Translations under genes and position numbers: made by a program
DNA from: Tritonibacter mobilis
GTDB taxonomy: Bacteria > Pseudomonadota > Alphaproteobacteria > Rhodobacterales > Rhodobacteraceae
Assembly (NCBI RefSeq): GCF_001681715.1
Contig: NZ_LNWY01000018.1
Span: 62,001 to 126,000, forward strand
Length of the DNA stretch: 64,000 bases
Direction: 5' to 3'
Notes under the pieces: generated by a model
What the model saw: only the letters and a program-made list of their open reading frames with translations
The model's database searches: none
What the model was told of the DNA's origin: nothing
In this document: positions 47,991-56,119 of the stretch, in pieces
Layout of the letters: every line of letters starts with the position of its first letter
Position numbering within the stretch: position 1 is the stretch's first letter

Positions 47991-48001
47991 CCCTCAGGGC
48001 C

Positions 48002-48415
48002 TCAGACCCCGACCTCCGGGCCGAGGCAGATCATCTCGTCACGGGGGCGTTTTTGTTCGGTTAGCGTCAGCGCCGGACCAGCGTCGCGTTCAATAGTGAC
48101 GCTCAGGCCGGTGGCGTCGATCTGATAGCTCCAGCACTGCGCATCGGGGCGATCCTCATAGATAAAGCAGATATCGCCCGCCTGCATATACCATTCGCCC
48201 TCGATGCAGCGCCCATCGAGAAAAGACCAGATTACGCGCTGCCCCGGTAGGTAGCGTTCCGCTCCATAGGGTTGACCTTCCCAGTCAAAATGAATGGTGC
48301 GGCCTTGTGTGTAGCTGTCAAAACGCTCGGTATCAGCGGCTTTTACAGCTCCGGAAAATCCAAGGGATAATCCCAGCGCCAAGGCAGGTACAATCTGTGA
48401 AGGTGATGCAAACAT
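48002..48415 (-). CDS. Secreted conserved protein of unknown function
   Basis: 137 residues. A signal peptide (MFASPSQIVPALALGLSLGFSGAVKAA, cleavage near AKA/AD) and a mature domain with four cysteines (GRC, DIC, AQC, MIC), probably two disulfides in the periplasm. A repeated W-x-Y/F pattern (DWEGQPYGAERYLPG, GEWYMQAGD) suggests a compact beta protein. No family name is certain. The start lacks a good ribosome site. It is divergent from the lysoplasmalogenase-like gene. Confidence 0.7.
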   Translation of the reverse strand: MFASPSQIVPALALGLSLGFSGAVKAADTERFDSYTQGRTIHFDWEGQPYGAERYLPGQRVIWSFLDGRCIEGEWYMQAGDICFIYEDRPDAQCWSYQIDATGLSVTIERDAGPALTLTEQKRPRDEMICLGPEVGV

Positions 48416-48476
48416 AAACGCACCATGGCGTATGTTGGCGGCTGCGCCAAGAGGGCACTGCGCGGCAAGGTGGCGC

Positions 48477-48494
48477 AAGGTCAGTTTTGACCTT
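48477..48494. promoter_or_regulatory. Operator-like dyad between divergent genes
   Basis: AAGGTCA-GTTT-TGACCTT, perfect 7-bp arms, 62 bp from the 48415 start and 49 bp from the 48543 start. No regulator can be named. Confidence 0.4.
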
Positions 48495-48542
48495 CTACAA
48501 CGCCCGGCGCAACCTGCCGAAAGATCGCAGGGGAGGCAACAT

Positions 48543-49178
48543 ATGACCACAAACATGATTGGGCTTTTGGGGGCAGGGGTTTTGGCACTGGGGTATCTCT
48601 GTCTGGTACATGCCCGAGAAAGCTGGGGACGGTCTGCCTTAAAAACCGGAGCGGTTTTCATCCTGGCACTGATGGCTGCCCTCAAGATGCCACTCCTCGC
48701 CGTGGCGCTGGGGCTCTGTGCATTAGGCGATCTGGCCCTGTCGCGCCCGGGAGCGCGCGCGTTTCTCGCGGGTGTTGCCAGTTTCGCCGCTGGGCATCTG
48801 GCCTATGTCTGGCTGTTTTTGTCGCTGCCGGGGTCAGACCCTGAACGGCTGGCAACTGCGCCCATGCTCTGGGCCGTATTGTTGCTGTTTCTGATCGCCA
48901 TCGGGATGGCGCGTATGCTGGCGCGTCATGCGGGCGAGATGCGTGTGGCGGTGCTTTTGTATGTGCCGGTGATTGTCGCGATGGCGCTGGCGGGGTTCAC
49001 CTTGCCTCAGCCGCTGATCTGGGGCGCGGCGGTGATGTTCATGCTGTCCGATATGGTTCTGGCAGTGGAGACCTTTGTGCTGCCGCCCGCGCACCGCGCA
49101 CGCCGCCTGACCGCACCAACGGTCTGGGTGCTTTACTGGGGGGCGCAGGCCCTGTTTTTCGCGGTGCTTCTCTTGTGA
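48543..49178 (+). CDS. Lysoplasmalogenase-like (YhhN/TMEM86) membrane protein
   Basis: 211 residues with about seven to eight membrane helices. The family signatures KMPLLAVALGLCALGDLALSR (one charged Asp near helix 3) and MFMLSDMVLAVETF are present. YhhN/TMEM86 proteins hydrolyse the vinyl-ether bond of lysoplasmalogens; bacterial function may differ. GGGGAGG at 7 bp supports the ATG at 48543. Confidence 0.85.
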   Translation: MTTNMIGLLGAGVLALGYLCLVHARESWGRSALKTGAVFILALMAALKMPLLAVALGLCALGDLALSRPGARAFLAGVASFAAGHLAYVWLFLSLPGSDPERLATAPMLWAVLLLFLIAIGMARMLARHAGEMRVAVLLYVPVIVAMALAGFTLPQPLIWGAAVMFMLSDMVLAVETFVLPPAHRARRLTAPTVWVLYWGAQALFFAVLLL

Positions 49179-49251
49179 AACATCTCATTGCGCTTTGCAT
49201 CCCGCGTCAAAGCGCATTAGGTGAGGGTCAAACGACCCTGCGGAGACCCAG

Positions 49252-50418
49252 ATGGCGCTTTTTTCAAAGCTCAAGGAACGGTTGCTGAAATCCTCATCCC
49301 GCCTCGGCAAGGAGGTGGATGCGATTGTGGAAGAGGGGGCCGTGACCCCGGACCCCGTGCCGGAGACCACCCCGGACCCCGCGCCTGTTCAAGAGACGCA
49401 GCCTCCGGCAGAGACAACGCCAGTTCCGGCCGATGCACCCCCCGCCGACACACCGGCGGCAGGGGCGTCCACCGTTGCACCTGACCCCATCATTCCGCCC
49501 GCCCCTGCACCGCAGGCGGAGGCATCCAGACCGGGCCTATTGGGTCGGCTCATGGGGCGCGGCAAAGCGTCCGAGCCGCGTCGGGTGCTGGATGACGATA
49601 TGCTGGAAAGCCTTGAGGAGATGCTGATTGCCTCCGATATGGGGGTCGATACAGCGCTGCGGGTGACCGCCAATATCGCCGAAGGTCGCATGGGGCGCCG
49701 GGTGTCGGGTCGCGAGATCCGAGAGCTTCTGGCGCAGGAAATCGCCCGCGTGATGGAGCCTGTGGCACGTCCGATGCCGCTTTATCCGTCTAAACCGCAG
49801 GTGGTGCTGGTGGTTGGCGTCAATGGTTCTGGCAAGACCACCACCATCGGCAAGCTCGCCAGCCAGTTCCGCGCGGCAGGGAAATCCGTGGTGATTGCGG
49901 CAGGTGATACATTCCGCGCCGCCGCCGTGGAGCAACTGCAAGTCTGGGGCGACCGCGCCGGTGTGCCGGTGCTGACTGCGCCCGAAGGATCAGATCCTGC
50001 GAGTCTTGCTTTTGACGCGATGACCAAGGCCGAAGCCGATGGTGCGGACCTCTTGATGATCGACACCGCCGGACGACTGCAAAACCGCGCTGACCTGATG
50101 GAAGAGCTGGCAAAGATCGTGCGTGTCATTCGCAAGAAAGATCCCGAAGCCCCGCACAACACGCTTCTGGTTTTGGATGCCACCACCGGGCAAAACGCGC
50201 TGTCGCAGGTGGAAACCTTCCGCCAGCTTGCGGATGTCTCGGGGCTGGTGATGACCAAGCTCGACGGCACCGCCAAGGGCGGCGTTCTGGTGGCGCTTGC
50301 GGATAAATTCGGCCTGCCGATCCATGCCATTGGCGTGGGCGAGCAAATTGACGATCTTGCACCCTTTGACCCCGAGGAGTTCGCCGCCGCGCTCACTGGG
50401 CTCGAAGACGGGGTTTGA
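49252..50418 (+). CDS. ftsY: Signal recognition particle receptor FtsY
   Basis: 388 residues. GTPase receptor for SRP-bound ribosomes. An acidic, Pro-rich N-terminal A domain (about 15-100) precedes the N domain (about 110-180) and the G domain with G1 GVNGSGKTTTIGKLA, DTAGRLQN, and G4 TKLDGTAKGG. The N terminus MALFSKLKERLLKSSSRLG is amphipathic and membrane-binding. The EamA-YciB genes follow beyond a gene on the other strand. Confidence 0.97.
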   Translation: MALFSKLKERLLKSSSRLGKEVDAIVEEGAVTPDPVPETTPDPAPVQETQPPAETTPVPADAPPADTPAAGASTVAPDPIIPPAPAPQAEASRPGLLGRLMGRGKASEPRRVLDDDMLESLEEMLIASDMGVDTALRVTANIAEGRMGRRVSGREIRELLAQEIARVMEPVARPMPLYPSKPQVVLVVGVNGSGKTTTIGKLASQFRAAGKSVVIAAGDTFRAAAVEQLQVWGDRAGVPVLTAPEGSDPASLAFDAMTKAEADGADLLMIDTAGRLQNRADLMEELAKIVRVIRKKDPEAPHNTLLVLDATTGQNALSQVETFRQLADVSGLVMTKLDGTAKGGVLVALADKFGLPIHAIGVGEQIDDLAPFDPEEFAAALTGLEDGV

Positions 50419-50454
50419 AGACGGGGCTTGAAAACGGGACCTGAGGATCGGAGT

Positions 50455-50946
50455 TCAATGCCGGGTCATCCATCGCTCCAAATGGCGCAGCGCAAACAGC
50501 ACCGTGAGGACAATTGCGGTGGCCATCGCCGCCAGCGGCATCTGACCCGCACCGCAGCCCAAGCCGATCGCGCCTGCAAGCCAGAGCGAGGCCCCGGTGG
50601 TGACATTGCGCACCCGGTCCCCGGCGGTGAAGATCAGACCCGCTGCAAGAAACGCCACACCGGCCGTGACCGCCTCGATCATGCGCAGGGGATCGTTGCG
50701 CTGGGCGTCCGCGCCAAAATCAAGCGCGGCAATCTCACGCCCCAGCACCACAAAGAGGCAGGCCGCAACGGCGACCAGAATATGAGTCTTGAGGCCTGCG
50801 GGCTTATCGAGCATCTCCCGCTCCAACCCGATCAGCGCCGCCAACGCACTGGCCGCGAGCAGTCGGGCAAAGGCCACCGGCGCAGGCACCACGGAAAACG
50901 TGCTGGTGAACTCTTCGGTGATCTGCTGAATGGCCGTGTCGAACAT
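50455..50946 (-). CDS. MgtC/SapB family membrane protein
   Basis: 163 residues with five hydrophobic segments. The conserved opening is RLLAASALAALIGLEREMLDKPAGLKTHILV (shortened), then LDFGADAQRNDPLRMIEAVTAGVAFLAAG and GASLWLAGAIGLGCGAG. Members affect magnesium adaptation and virulence in other bacteria. It lies between ftsY and the EamA gene on the opposite strand, interrupting an otherwise same-direction group. Confidence 0.9.
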   Translation of the reverse strand: MFDTAIQQITEEFTSTFSVVPAPVAFARLLAASALAALIGLEREMLDKPAGLKTHILVAVAACLFVVLGREIAALDFGADAQRNDPLRMIEAVTAGVAFLAAGLIFTAGDRVRNVTTGASLWLAGAIGLGCGAGQMPLAAMATAIVLTVLFALRHLERWMTRH

Positions 50947-51050
50947 AGCGCCCCAAGGTGTCGTGTCGCGTATTCAACCTGCGCAACGGGACATGGTTCC
51001 CGAGTTTTTGGTTTTCATCGTTTGAGATTTCGCATTGAGAAGGACAGCAC

Positions 51051-51959
51051 ATGCTGAGCGACTGGCTGATTTCCCTAGAGGGCACAGAGGCAGGACGCCA
51101 ACTGGCTTTGACCTTGGCAGTTTCCGCCGCGTTCTTGCACGCCGTCTTTGGCGCGCTGCAAAAGGGGCGGCACGATCCGTGGCTGTCGCGCGGTGCGATT
51201 GATGCGTCTTATGCCTTGATGGCAGCGCCGTTTGCACTGTTTGTGGTGCCCTGGCCAGAGCCGCATATGTGGCTGATTTTCCTCGGCGTTTGGGTGATCC
51301 ATGTGATCTATAAGCTGCTGCAGGCGATGGCCTATACCAAGGGCGCCTACACCGTCGTCTACCCGGTGGTCCGTGGCACGGGGCCATTGTTTGCGGTCAT
51401 CGGGGCCTATTGGCTCTTTGGTGAGACCTTCACGCCGGTGCAGTGGCTGGGGGTGGGCGTGCTGCTGGCGGGGATCTTTGGCCTTGCGGTTTATAACTTT
51501 GTTTTCCTTGTGACGGCGCGCGAAACCCTTGGGATTGCGCTGCTGCTTGCGGTGGCGACGGGGTCATTTGTGGCGCTTTATACGACCTACGACGCCTATG
51601 GCATTCGGGCCACCGCCGATCCTTTCACCTTTCTGGCGTGGTTCTTTATGATCGATGGGATCACCATGCCGATTTATGCCTATTGGCGGTGGCGGCGGAT
51701 GGGGGCAGATCAGCCGACGGTGGGGCCTTTGATGCTGCGCGGATTTTTCGGCGGGCTGGTGGCCTTTGCCTCCTTCGGGTCGATCATGCTGGCCACCCGT
51801 CTCGATAAGGTCGGTGAGGCCGCAGTCTTGCGCGAAACATCAACAGTATTTGCAGCACTCATCGGCTGGCTGGTGCTGAAAGAAACCGTCGGCCCACGCC
51901 GCATCGCCCTGATGGCGCTGATCGCCGTTGGGGCGGTCATTGTTGAAATGGGGGGCTGA
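51051..51959 (+). CDS. EamA/DMT-type transporter
   Basis: 302 residues with ten predicted membrane helices in two repeats (AAFLHAVFGALQKGRHDPWLSRGA in the first, ALLLAVATGSFVALYTTYDAYG in the second, both shortened). Substrate unknown. The start at 51051 is used because the first helix begins soon after. yciB follows after 44 bp with its own ribosome site, so the two may share an operon. Confidence 0.88.
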   Translation: MLSDWLISLEGTEAGRQLALTLAVSAAFLHAVFGALQKGRHDPWLSRGAIDASYALMAAPFALFVVPWPEPHMWLIFLGVWVIHVIYKLLQAMAYTKGAYTVVYPVVRGTGPLFAVIGAYWLFGETFTPVQWLGVGVLLAGIFGLAVYNFVFLVTARETLGIALLLAVATGSFVALYTTYDAYGIRATADPFTFLAWFFMIDGITMPIYAYWRWRRMGADQPTVGPLMLRGFFGGLVAFASFGSIMLATRLDKVGEAAVLRETSTVFAALIGWLVLKETVGPRRIALMALIAVGAVIVEMGG

Positions 51960-52003
51960 GGGTGCCATCTGAGAGAGACGATTTGGGACATGAGAGGTCA
52001 CCT

Positions 52004-52642
52004 ATGAGCGAACAGACAAGCGATGCATCCACTGGTGAGGCGCGCAAAATCAGCCCCTTGGTGAAGAACCTGCTGGAGTTCGGCCCGGTTGTGTTGTTCT
52101 TCATCGCCTATCTCAAGCTCAAGGATCAGGTGTTTGAGATTGGCGGCACCTCTTATGAGGGATTCATCATCGTCACCGCTGGCTTTGTGCCGCTGATGGT
52201 GCTGTCGACGCTGATCCTGTGGAAGCTCACCGGCAAGCTGTCGCGCATGCAGGTGATGACGCTGGTGGTGATTGTGGTCTTCGGGGGACTGTCGGTCTGG
52301 TTCAATGATGAGCGCTTCTTCAAGATGAAGCCGACGATGATCTACCTGCTGTTTGGTGGCCTCTTGGGCATCGGGCTATTGCGGGGGCAAAGCTACCTTC
52401 GGGTGGTGATGGAAGAGATGATGCCGCTGCAGGACGAAGGATGGATGATCCTCACACGTCGCCTCTGTGCATTCTTCTTTGGGCTGGCGGTGGCCAATGA
52501 GGTCATCTGGCGGGTTATGAGCACCGAAACTTGGGTTTATTTCAAGACCTTTGGCCTCACGGCTGCGATGTTCCTGTTCTTCATGACGCAGGCGAAACTG
52601 TTTCAGACCTACGGTATCGAAGAAGAGGGTGAGGCTGAGTGA
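52004..52642 (+). CDS. yciB: Inner-membrane-spanning protein YciB (septation protein A)
   Basis: 212 residues, about 30 longer than E. coli YciB mainly at the N terminus. The family pattern KNLLEFGPVVLFFIAYLK, LTGKLSRMQVMT, LFGGLLGIGLLRGQSYLRVVM and WMILTRRLCAFFF, NEVIWR is conserved. Five to six membrane helices. It affects envelope and cell-division processes, with mild phenotypes known. GAGAGG is upstream of the ATG at 52004. Confidence 0.93.
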   Translation: MSEQTSDASTGEARKISPLVKNLLEFGPVVLFFIAYLKLKDQVFEIGGTSYEGFIIVTAGFVPLMVLSTLILWKLTGKLSRMQVMTLVVIVVFGGLSVWFNDERFFKMKPTMIYLLFGGLLGIGLLRGQSYLRVVMEEMMPLQDEGWMILTRRLCAFFFGLAVANEVIWRVMSTETWVYFKTFGLTAAMFLFFMTQAKLFQTYGIEEEGEAE

Positions 52643-52718
52643 GCGCAGACGCGGCGCATCATTTCAGCTGAAACGCGACCCGGTTTGAGGGTTTGCGCTG
52701 CGCTTTGCGCATCGCCGG

Positions 52719-52816
52719 GGGCGTGAGCCGCGCCTTTCAGGCGCGGCTCACGCCCGGCCCAACGCTTTTGGTGCAGCCTTTGGCTGTCGCGGAAAGGGGC
52801 GGGAGGACGCCCGTCT
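52719..52816 (-). repeat. Mosaic palindromic repeat, family A copy 5
   Basis: Perfect 16-bp hairpin GGGCGTGAGCCGCGCC/GGCGCGGCTCACGCCC with loop TTTCA (52719-52755), then GGCCCAAC (52756-52763) and the module GGGCGGGAGGACGCCCGTC (52798-52816). On the minus strand it has the same module order as copies 1 and 3. It lies between convergent yciB and the 52864 gene. Confidence 0.75.
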
Positions 52817-52863
52817 TTGATTTGGCAGGAGCGAGCCTAGGGAAGGTAGCGGTCCGAGGTGGG

Positions 52864-53796
52864 TCAGATCCGCTGCCAGATCGGCATCGGGCTTGATTGC
52901 GGGCGCAGGCTCAGCAGGCGTGACCAGCGCCGCGCGGGCACCTCTGGCAGGAGTTGCTGCATCAAGGGCAGGGGCGTGCGCTCCGGCTGACGCAAGAGCC
53001 GCTTGTACAGACGCAGCGCGCCCGGGCGCATGTAGGACGACCAGTGGCACACCCGCCGCTCCGGCAGGCCGATGGAATGGCCCATCTGCGCCAAATGCTC
53101 CAGCGTATCGAGGCAATCAAGCTGCAGGGTCACCGCATTTGTTGCCTCAAACCCCTGACCAATGGCGCGATCGCCACGTTCGGGTGACCGGGTCAGGGTC
53201 TCAAACATAAAATCAAACGCATCGTTTTCACGGCTGGTGACGTTGAAAAACTCTGCCCGGCGTCCGGCAGGTGTCGCCAGCGCGGCTGCCGCTCGGCTCT
53301 GATAGCTGGCGCCGGTCAAAGAGATGACCCGTCCCACGGCACCGGCGGGCAGCCAGTGAAGGGCCTCCAGTGCCACCTCGGACCCCAGAGAATGCCCGAT
53401 GATATGGATGTCGCGGGCGGGGGCCTGTGCGTGCAGGCTGCGCACCACTTGTGCCAAGGCCCGTCCTGCCGCCAAGGCGCGTGCTTGCGCTGAGGCCAGC
53501 GTGCCTCGGGCGTCCCAGCCAAACGCCACTGCGAGCCCCTCGTCCCTCCGTCCAAGGCCGAAGCCGAGCTGGCGCGGCCAGGATGGCGCACGCCACGGCA
53601 TATGCTGTGGATCAAGCGACAGGATGTGGCGGTGCGGGCAGTGGTTTGGATTGCCGGGCTGGTATTTGTAGCCATGCACCATAATCACCACAGGCCCCGG
53701 CACATGCGCCAGTCGTGCGATACCATCGTCAAACGACCTGAGCCGCGCATGAAGCACCGGCGTCTCACCCACTGCATTGATACGAATAACTGCCAT
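52864..53796 (-). CDS. Alpha/beta hydrolase-like protein
   Basis: 310 residues. The elbow GHSLGSEVAL follows VVIMVHGYKYQPG (oxyanion region), and a late histidine in MGHSIGLPERRVCHW could complete a triad, though the acid is not obvious. The overall layout resembles DUF900/lipase-like hydrolases of Rhodobacterales. Cytoplasmic, no signal peptide. GTG at 53799 immediately precedes the ATG at 53796; either may start. Confidence 0.75.
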   Translation of the reverse strand: MAVIRINAVGETPVLHARLRSFDDGIARLAHVPGPVVIMVHGYKYQPGNPNHCPHRHILSLDPQHMPWRAPSWPRQLGFGLGRRDEGLAVAFGWDARGTLASAQARALAAGRALAQVVRSLHAQAPARDIHIIGHSLGSEVALEALHWLPAGAVGRVISLTGASYQSRAAAALATPAGRRAEFFNVTSRENDAFDFMFETLTRSPERGDRAIGQGFEATNAVTLQLDCLDTLEHLAQMGHSIGLPERRVCHWSSYMRPGALRLYKRLLRQPERTPLPLMQQLLPEVPARRWSRLLSLRPQSSPMPIWQRI

Positions 53797-53912
53797 CACA
53801 GGCCCCCAAAGCCATGATTTTTCCTATCCGGTAGCGGCCTACAGTGACGGGAAGGTGACGACTGGGTAACGGGGAGGTGACGCGACCGGGTATGCGGCAG
53901 GGATGTCACATC

Positions 53913-53939
53913 AAAGGCGGGGCCGCGCGCGCGGCCTTT
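53913..53939. terminator. Terminator-like palindrome in a divergent gap
   Basis: AAAGG...CCTTT enclosing GGCCGCGCGCGCGGCC (53921-53936). It lies between the divergent starts of 52864 and 54082, where no transcript should end, so its role is unclear. Confidence 0.35.
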
Positions 53940-54081
53940 GTTGCGCATGGGGTGCCCCGCTCTGGCACGCGATCGGGCGATGTTCGCAAATTTTGTCTTT
54001 ACCTACATGGTGTAGCGAGATGGCATCCCTGCGATTTTGCCGGGACTGTTTGCCAAGATCCAATCGAAAAGGACCCTTCCC

Positions 54082-54483
54082 ATGTTCAAAACCATTTTCA
54101 AACCTCTCGCCGCAATTTCGGTTTGCGCCATTGTGGCTGCATGTGGTGGTGGCGTGCCTGCAAGCAATCAGATGAACATCAACAGTGATGGCGATGGCCG
54201 ATTCAGCGGCATCGCCGGTGTTGCATTCACCGAGCAGGAGATCAGAGACAACGCCTCCGCGATAATTTGCGGCGACGGTCCCATAGTGGAGTTCCGCACC
54301 AGCATGCTCCCGTCCGGGCCGGACCATCTGACCTTTTCCGGGCGCTGTGCCAGCGGGCAGGCATCTGTCGCGGGGCAGGGACAGGTTGTGACTCCGGCTA
54401 TTGTGCCAGCAACGCCTGGTCCGACGCCACGCCCGACAAAGACTGCAGGCACCTGGGATGGCTCTACGCCATTTGTGGATTGA
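54082..54483 (+). CDS. Small lipoprotein of unknown function
   Basis: 133 residues. The signal peptide MFKTIFKPLAAISVCAIVAAC has a lipobox (VAAC, Cys21). The mature protein has a glycine/asparagine-rich start, two further cysteines (IICGDG and GRCASG) and a Pro/Thr-rich tail (PATPGPTPRPTKTAG). AAAGGA at good distance supports the ATG at 54082. Tail-end hairpin at 54500. No family recognised. Confidence 0.75.
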   Translation: MFKTIFKPLAAISVCAIVAACGGGVPASNQMNINSDGDGRFSGIAGVAFTEQEIRDNASAIICGDGPIVEFRTSMLPSGPDHLTFSGRCASGQASVAGQGQVVTPAIVPATPGPTPRPTKTAGTWDGSTPFVD

Positions 54484-54499
54484 CACCAGAAGGCTTGAC

Positions 54500-54521
54500 G
54501 GGACGCAGTCGGCTGCGTCCC
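54500..54521 (+). terminator. Hairpin after the 54082 lipoprotein gene
   Basis: Perfect 9-bp stem GGGACGCAG/CTGCGTCCC with TCGG loop, 16 bp after the stop; only a weak T-run follows. Confidence 0.5.
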
Positions 54522-54524
54522 CTC

Positions 54525-54553
54525 TTGACGCAAAGAACGCGCGAGAGTACGAC
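54525..54553 (+). promoter_or_regulatory. Candidate sigma-70 promoter for the metZ leader
   Basis: -35 TTGACG (54525-54530), 17-bp spacer, -10 TACGAC (54548-54553). Start would fall near 54560, so the riboswitch is transcribed in full. Confidence 0.55.
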
Positions 54554-54590
54554 ATGCCGCAACACTGCGCTGGATCTGCGTAATGTTGCA

Positions 54591-54647
54591 TCGTGGCGAT
54601 TTGTTTACCGGATTGCGGGCCACGTTAAAAAAGCCGCTAAAGAGGTC
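54591..54647 (+). promoter_or_regulatory. SAM-II riboswitch upstream of metZ
   Basis: Helix P1 CGTGGC (54592-54597) pairs with GCCACG (54619-54624). The loop holds GATTTG, and TTTACCGG (54604-54611) can form the H-type pseudoknot with CCGCTAAA (54634-54641) with one mismatch. Core bases ATTGCGGGCCACGTTAAA and GCTAAAGAGG match the SAM-II pattern I know from alphaproteobacterial metA/metZ leaders. It senses S-adenosylmethionine. Confidence 0.9.
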
Positions 54648-54658
54648 AGGACGACGGG

Positions 54659-54692
54659 ACTCCCTTTCGCTTGGCCGAACGGGAGTTTTTTT
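54659..54692 (+). terminator. Terminator between SAM-II riboswitch and metZ
   Basis: ACTCCC-T-TTCG / CGAA-C-GGGAGT stem (54659-54686) with 6-nt loop and a run of seven T. It stands 46 bp before the metZ ATG, so it can stop the leader transcript. A role as the expression switch is inferred. Confidence 0.8.
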
Positions 54693-54738
54693 ATGCGCGG
54701 CCCGCAAGAGAGTGGCGGTGACCGGCGGAGGCGACACG

Positions 54739-55926
54739 ATGACTGAGACCTGGAACAAACGCACCAAACTGGTTCACGGCGGCACCCGGCGCAGCCAGTA
54801 TAACGAGGTCAGCGAGGCGATTTTCCTGACCCAGGGGTTTGTCTACGACAGTGCAGAGCAGGCAGAGGCGCGGTTTATCGAAACCGGCCCGGATGAATTT
54901 ATCTATGCCCGCTATGGCAACCCCACCGTTGCGATGTTTGAGGAACGTATCGCGCTGCTCGAAGGGGCGGAGGACGCTTTTGCCACCGCATCCGGCATGG
55001 CCGCGGTCAATGGCGCGCTAACCTCGATCCTGAAGGCGGGCGATCATGTGGTGTCCGCCAAGGCGCTCTTTGGGTCCTGTCTTTATATTCTCGAGAGCAT
55101 CCTGACCCGCTATGGGGTTGAGGTGACATTTGTTGATGGCACTGATCTGGACGCATGGCGTGCAGCGATGCGTGCAGATACCAAGGCGGTGTTCTTTGAG
55201 AGCATGTCGAACCCGACGCTCGAGGTGATCGACATCAAAGGCGTCGCCGAAATCGCCCATGCGGTCGGCGCAACTGTTGTGGTCGACAATGTGTTCTCTA
55301 CGCCGGTGTTTTCCAATGCCATCGAACAGGGTGCGGATGTGGTGGTTTACTCGGCCACCAAACATATCGACGGGCAGGGGCGCGCGCTGGGGGGCGTGGT
55401 GCTGGGCAGCAAGGATTACATCCGTGGCACGCTGGAGCCTTACATGAAACACACTGGCGGCTCGCTCAGCCCGTTTCATGCCTGGATGTTCGTTAAAGGA
55501 CTGGAAACCATTGATCTGCGGGTCAACGCACAGGCCGCAAGCGCGCTGCAGATCGCCGAGGCGCTGGACGGTCATCCGGCCTTGGCGCGCACCATCTATC
55601 CGGGTCTGAAGACTCATGCGCAGAATGATCTGGTGCAGCGGCAATTGGGCGGCAAGGGCGGCACGGTGCTGTCACTGGATATCAAGGGCGGCAAGGACGC
55701 GGCCTTTGCCTTCCTCAATGCGCTGACGATCCCGGTGATTTCCAACAATCTGGGCGATGCGAAATCCATTGCGACGCATCCGGCGACCACCACCCACCAG
55801 CGCCTGTCCGAAGATCAGCGCACGGAACTTGGGATCACCGACGGGCTGGTGCGGTTCTCCGTCGGGCTTGAGGATACGGACGATCTGATTGCGGATGTGA
55901 AACAAGCCCTTCAGGCAGTGCGTTAA
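54739..55926 (+). CDS. metZ: O-succinylhomoserine sulfhydrylase
   Basis: 395 residues. PLP enzyme making homocysteine directly from O-succinylhomoserine and sulfide. The Schiff-base lysine is Lys208 in VYSATKHIDGQGR, and the tetrameric family motifs YARYGNPT and the SxNPTLEV loop are present. Sequence is typical of alphaproteobacterial MetZ rather than MetB/MetC. GGAGG precedes the ATG at 54739. The SAM-II riboswitch and terminator upstream indicate shutdown by SAM. lysC, also in the aspartate family, lies 3.8 kb downstream. Confidence 0.95.
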   Translation: MTETWNKRTKLVHGGTRRSQYNEVSEAIFLTQGFVYDSAEQAEARFIETGPDEFIYARYGNPTVAMFEERIALLEGAEDAFATASGMAAVNGALTSILKAGDHVVSAKALFGSCLYILESILTRYGVEVTFVDGTDLDAWRAAMRADTKAVFFESMSNPTLEVIDIKGVAEIAHAVGATVVVDNVFSTPVFSNAIEQGADVVVYSATKHIDGQGRALGGVVLGSKDYIRGTLEPYMKHTGGSLSPFHAWMFVKGLETIDLRVNAQAASALQIAEALDGHPALARTIYPGLKTHAQNDLVQRQLGGKGGTVLSLDIKGGKDAAFAFLNALTIPVISNNLGDAKSIATHPATTTHQRLSEDQRTELGITDGLVRFSVGLEDTDDLIADVKQALQAVR

Positions 55927-55940
55927 AGCAGCAGAAAGCT

Positions 55941-55972
55941 GCCGCAGCAGGGGCCATTGGCTCCGCTGCGGC
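55941..55972 (+). terminator. Weak hairpin after metZ
   Basis: GCCGCAGC/GCTGCGGC stem with a 16-nt partly paired loop, no T-run. Confidence 0.35.
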
Positions 55973-56119
55973 CTCACCCATGGGTCAGGTGAGGTGGTTC
56001 AAAAGGTCAGATCAGAGACCTTTAGTGGCGTTTTTAGGTGATCTGTTTTGTGTTTCCTGACGTACTACCCTAGATAATTGCGAGCAGACGCTTTGCTGCT
56101 GGGACAGGAGTACGGGTTC

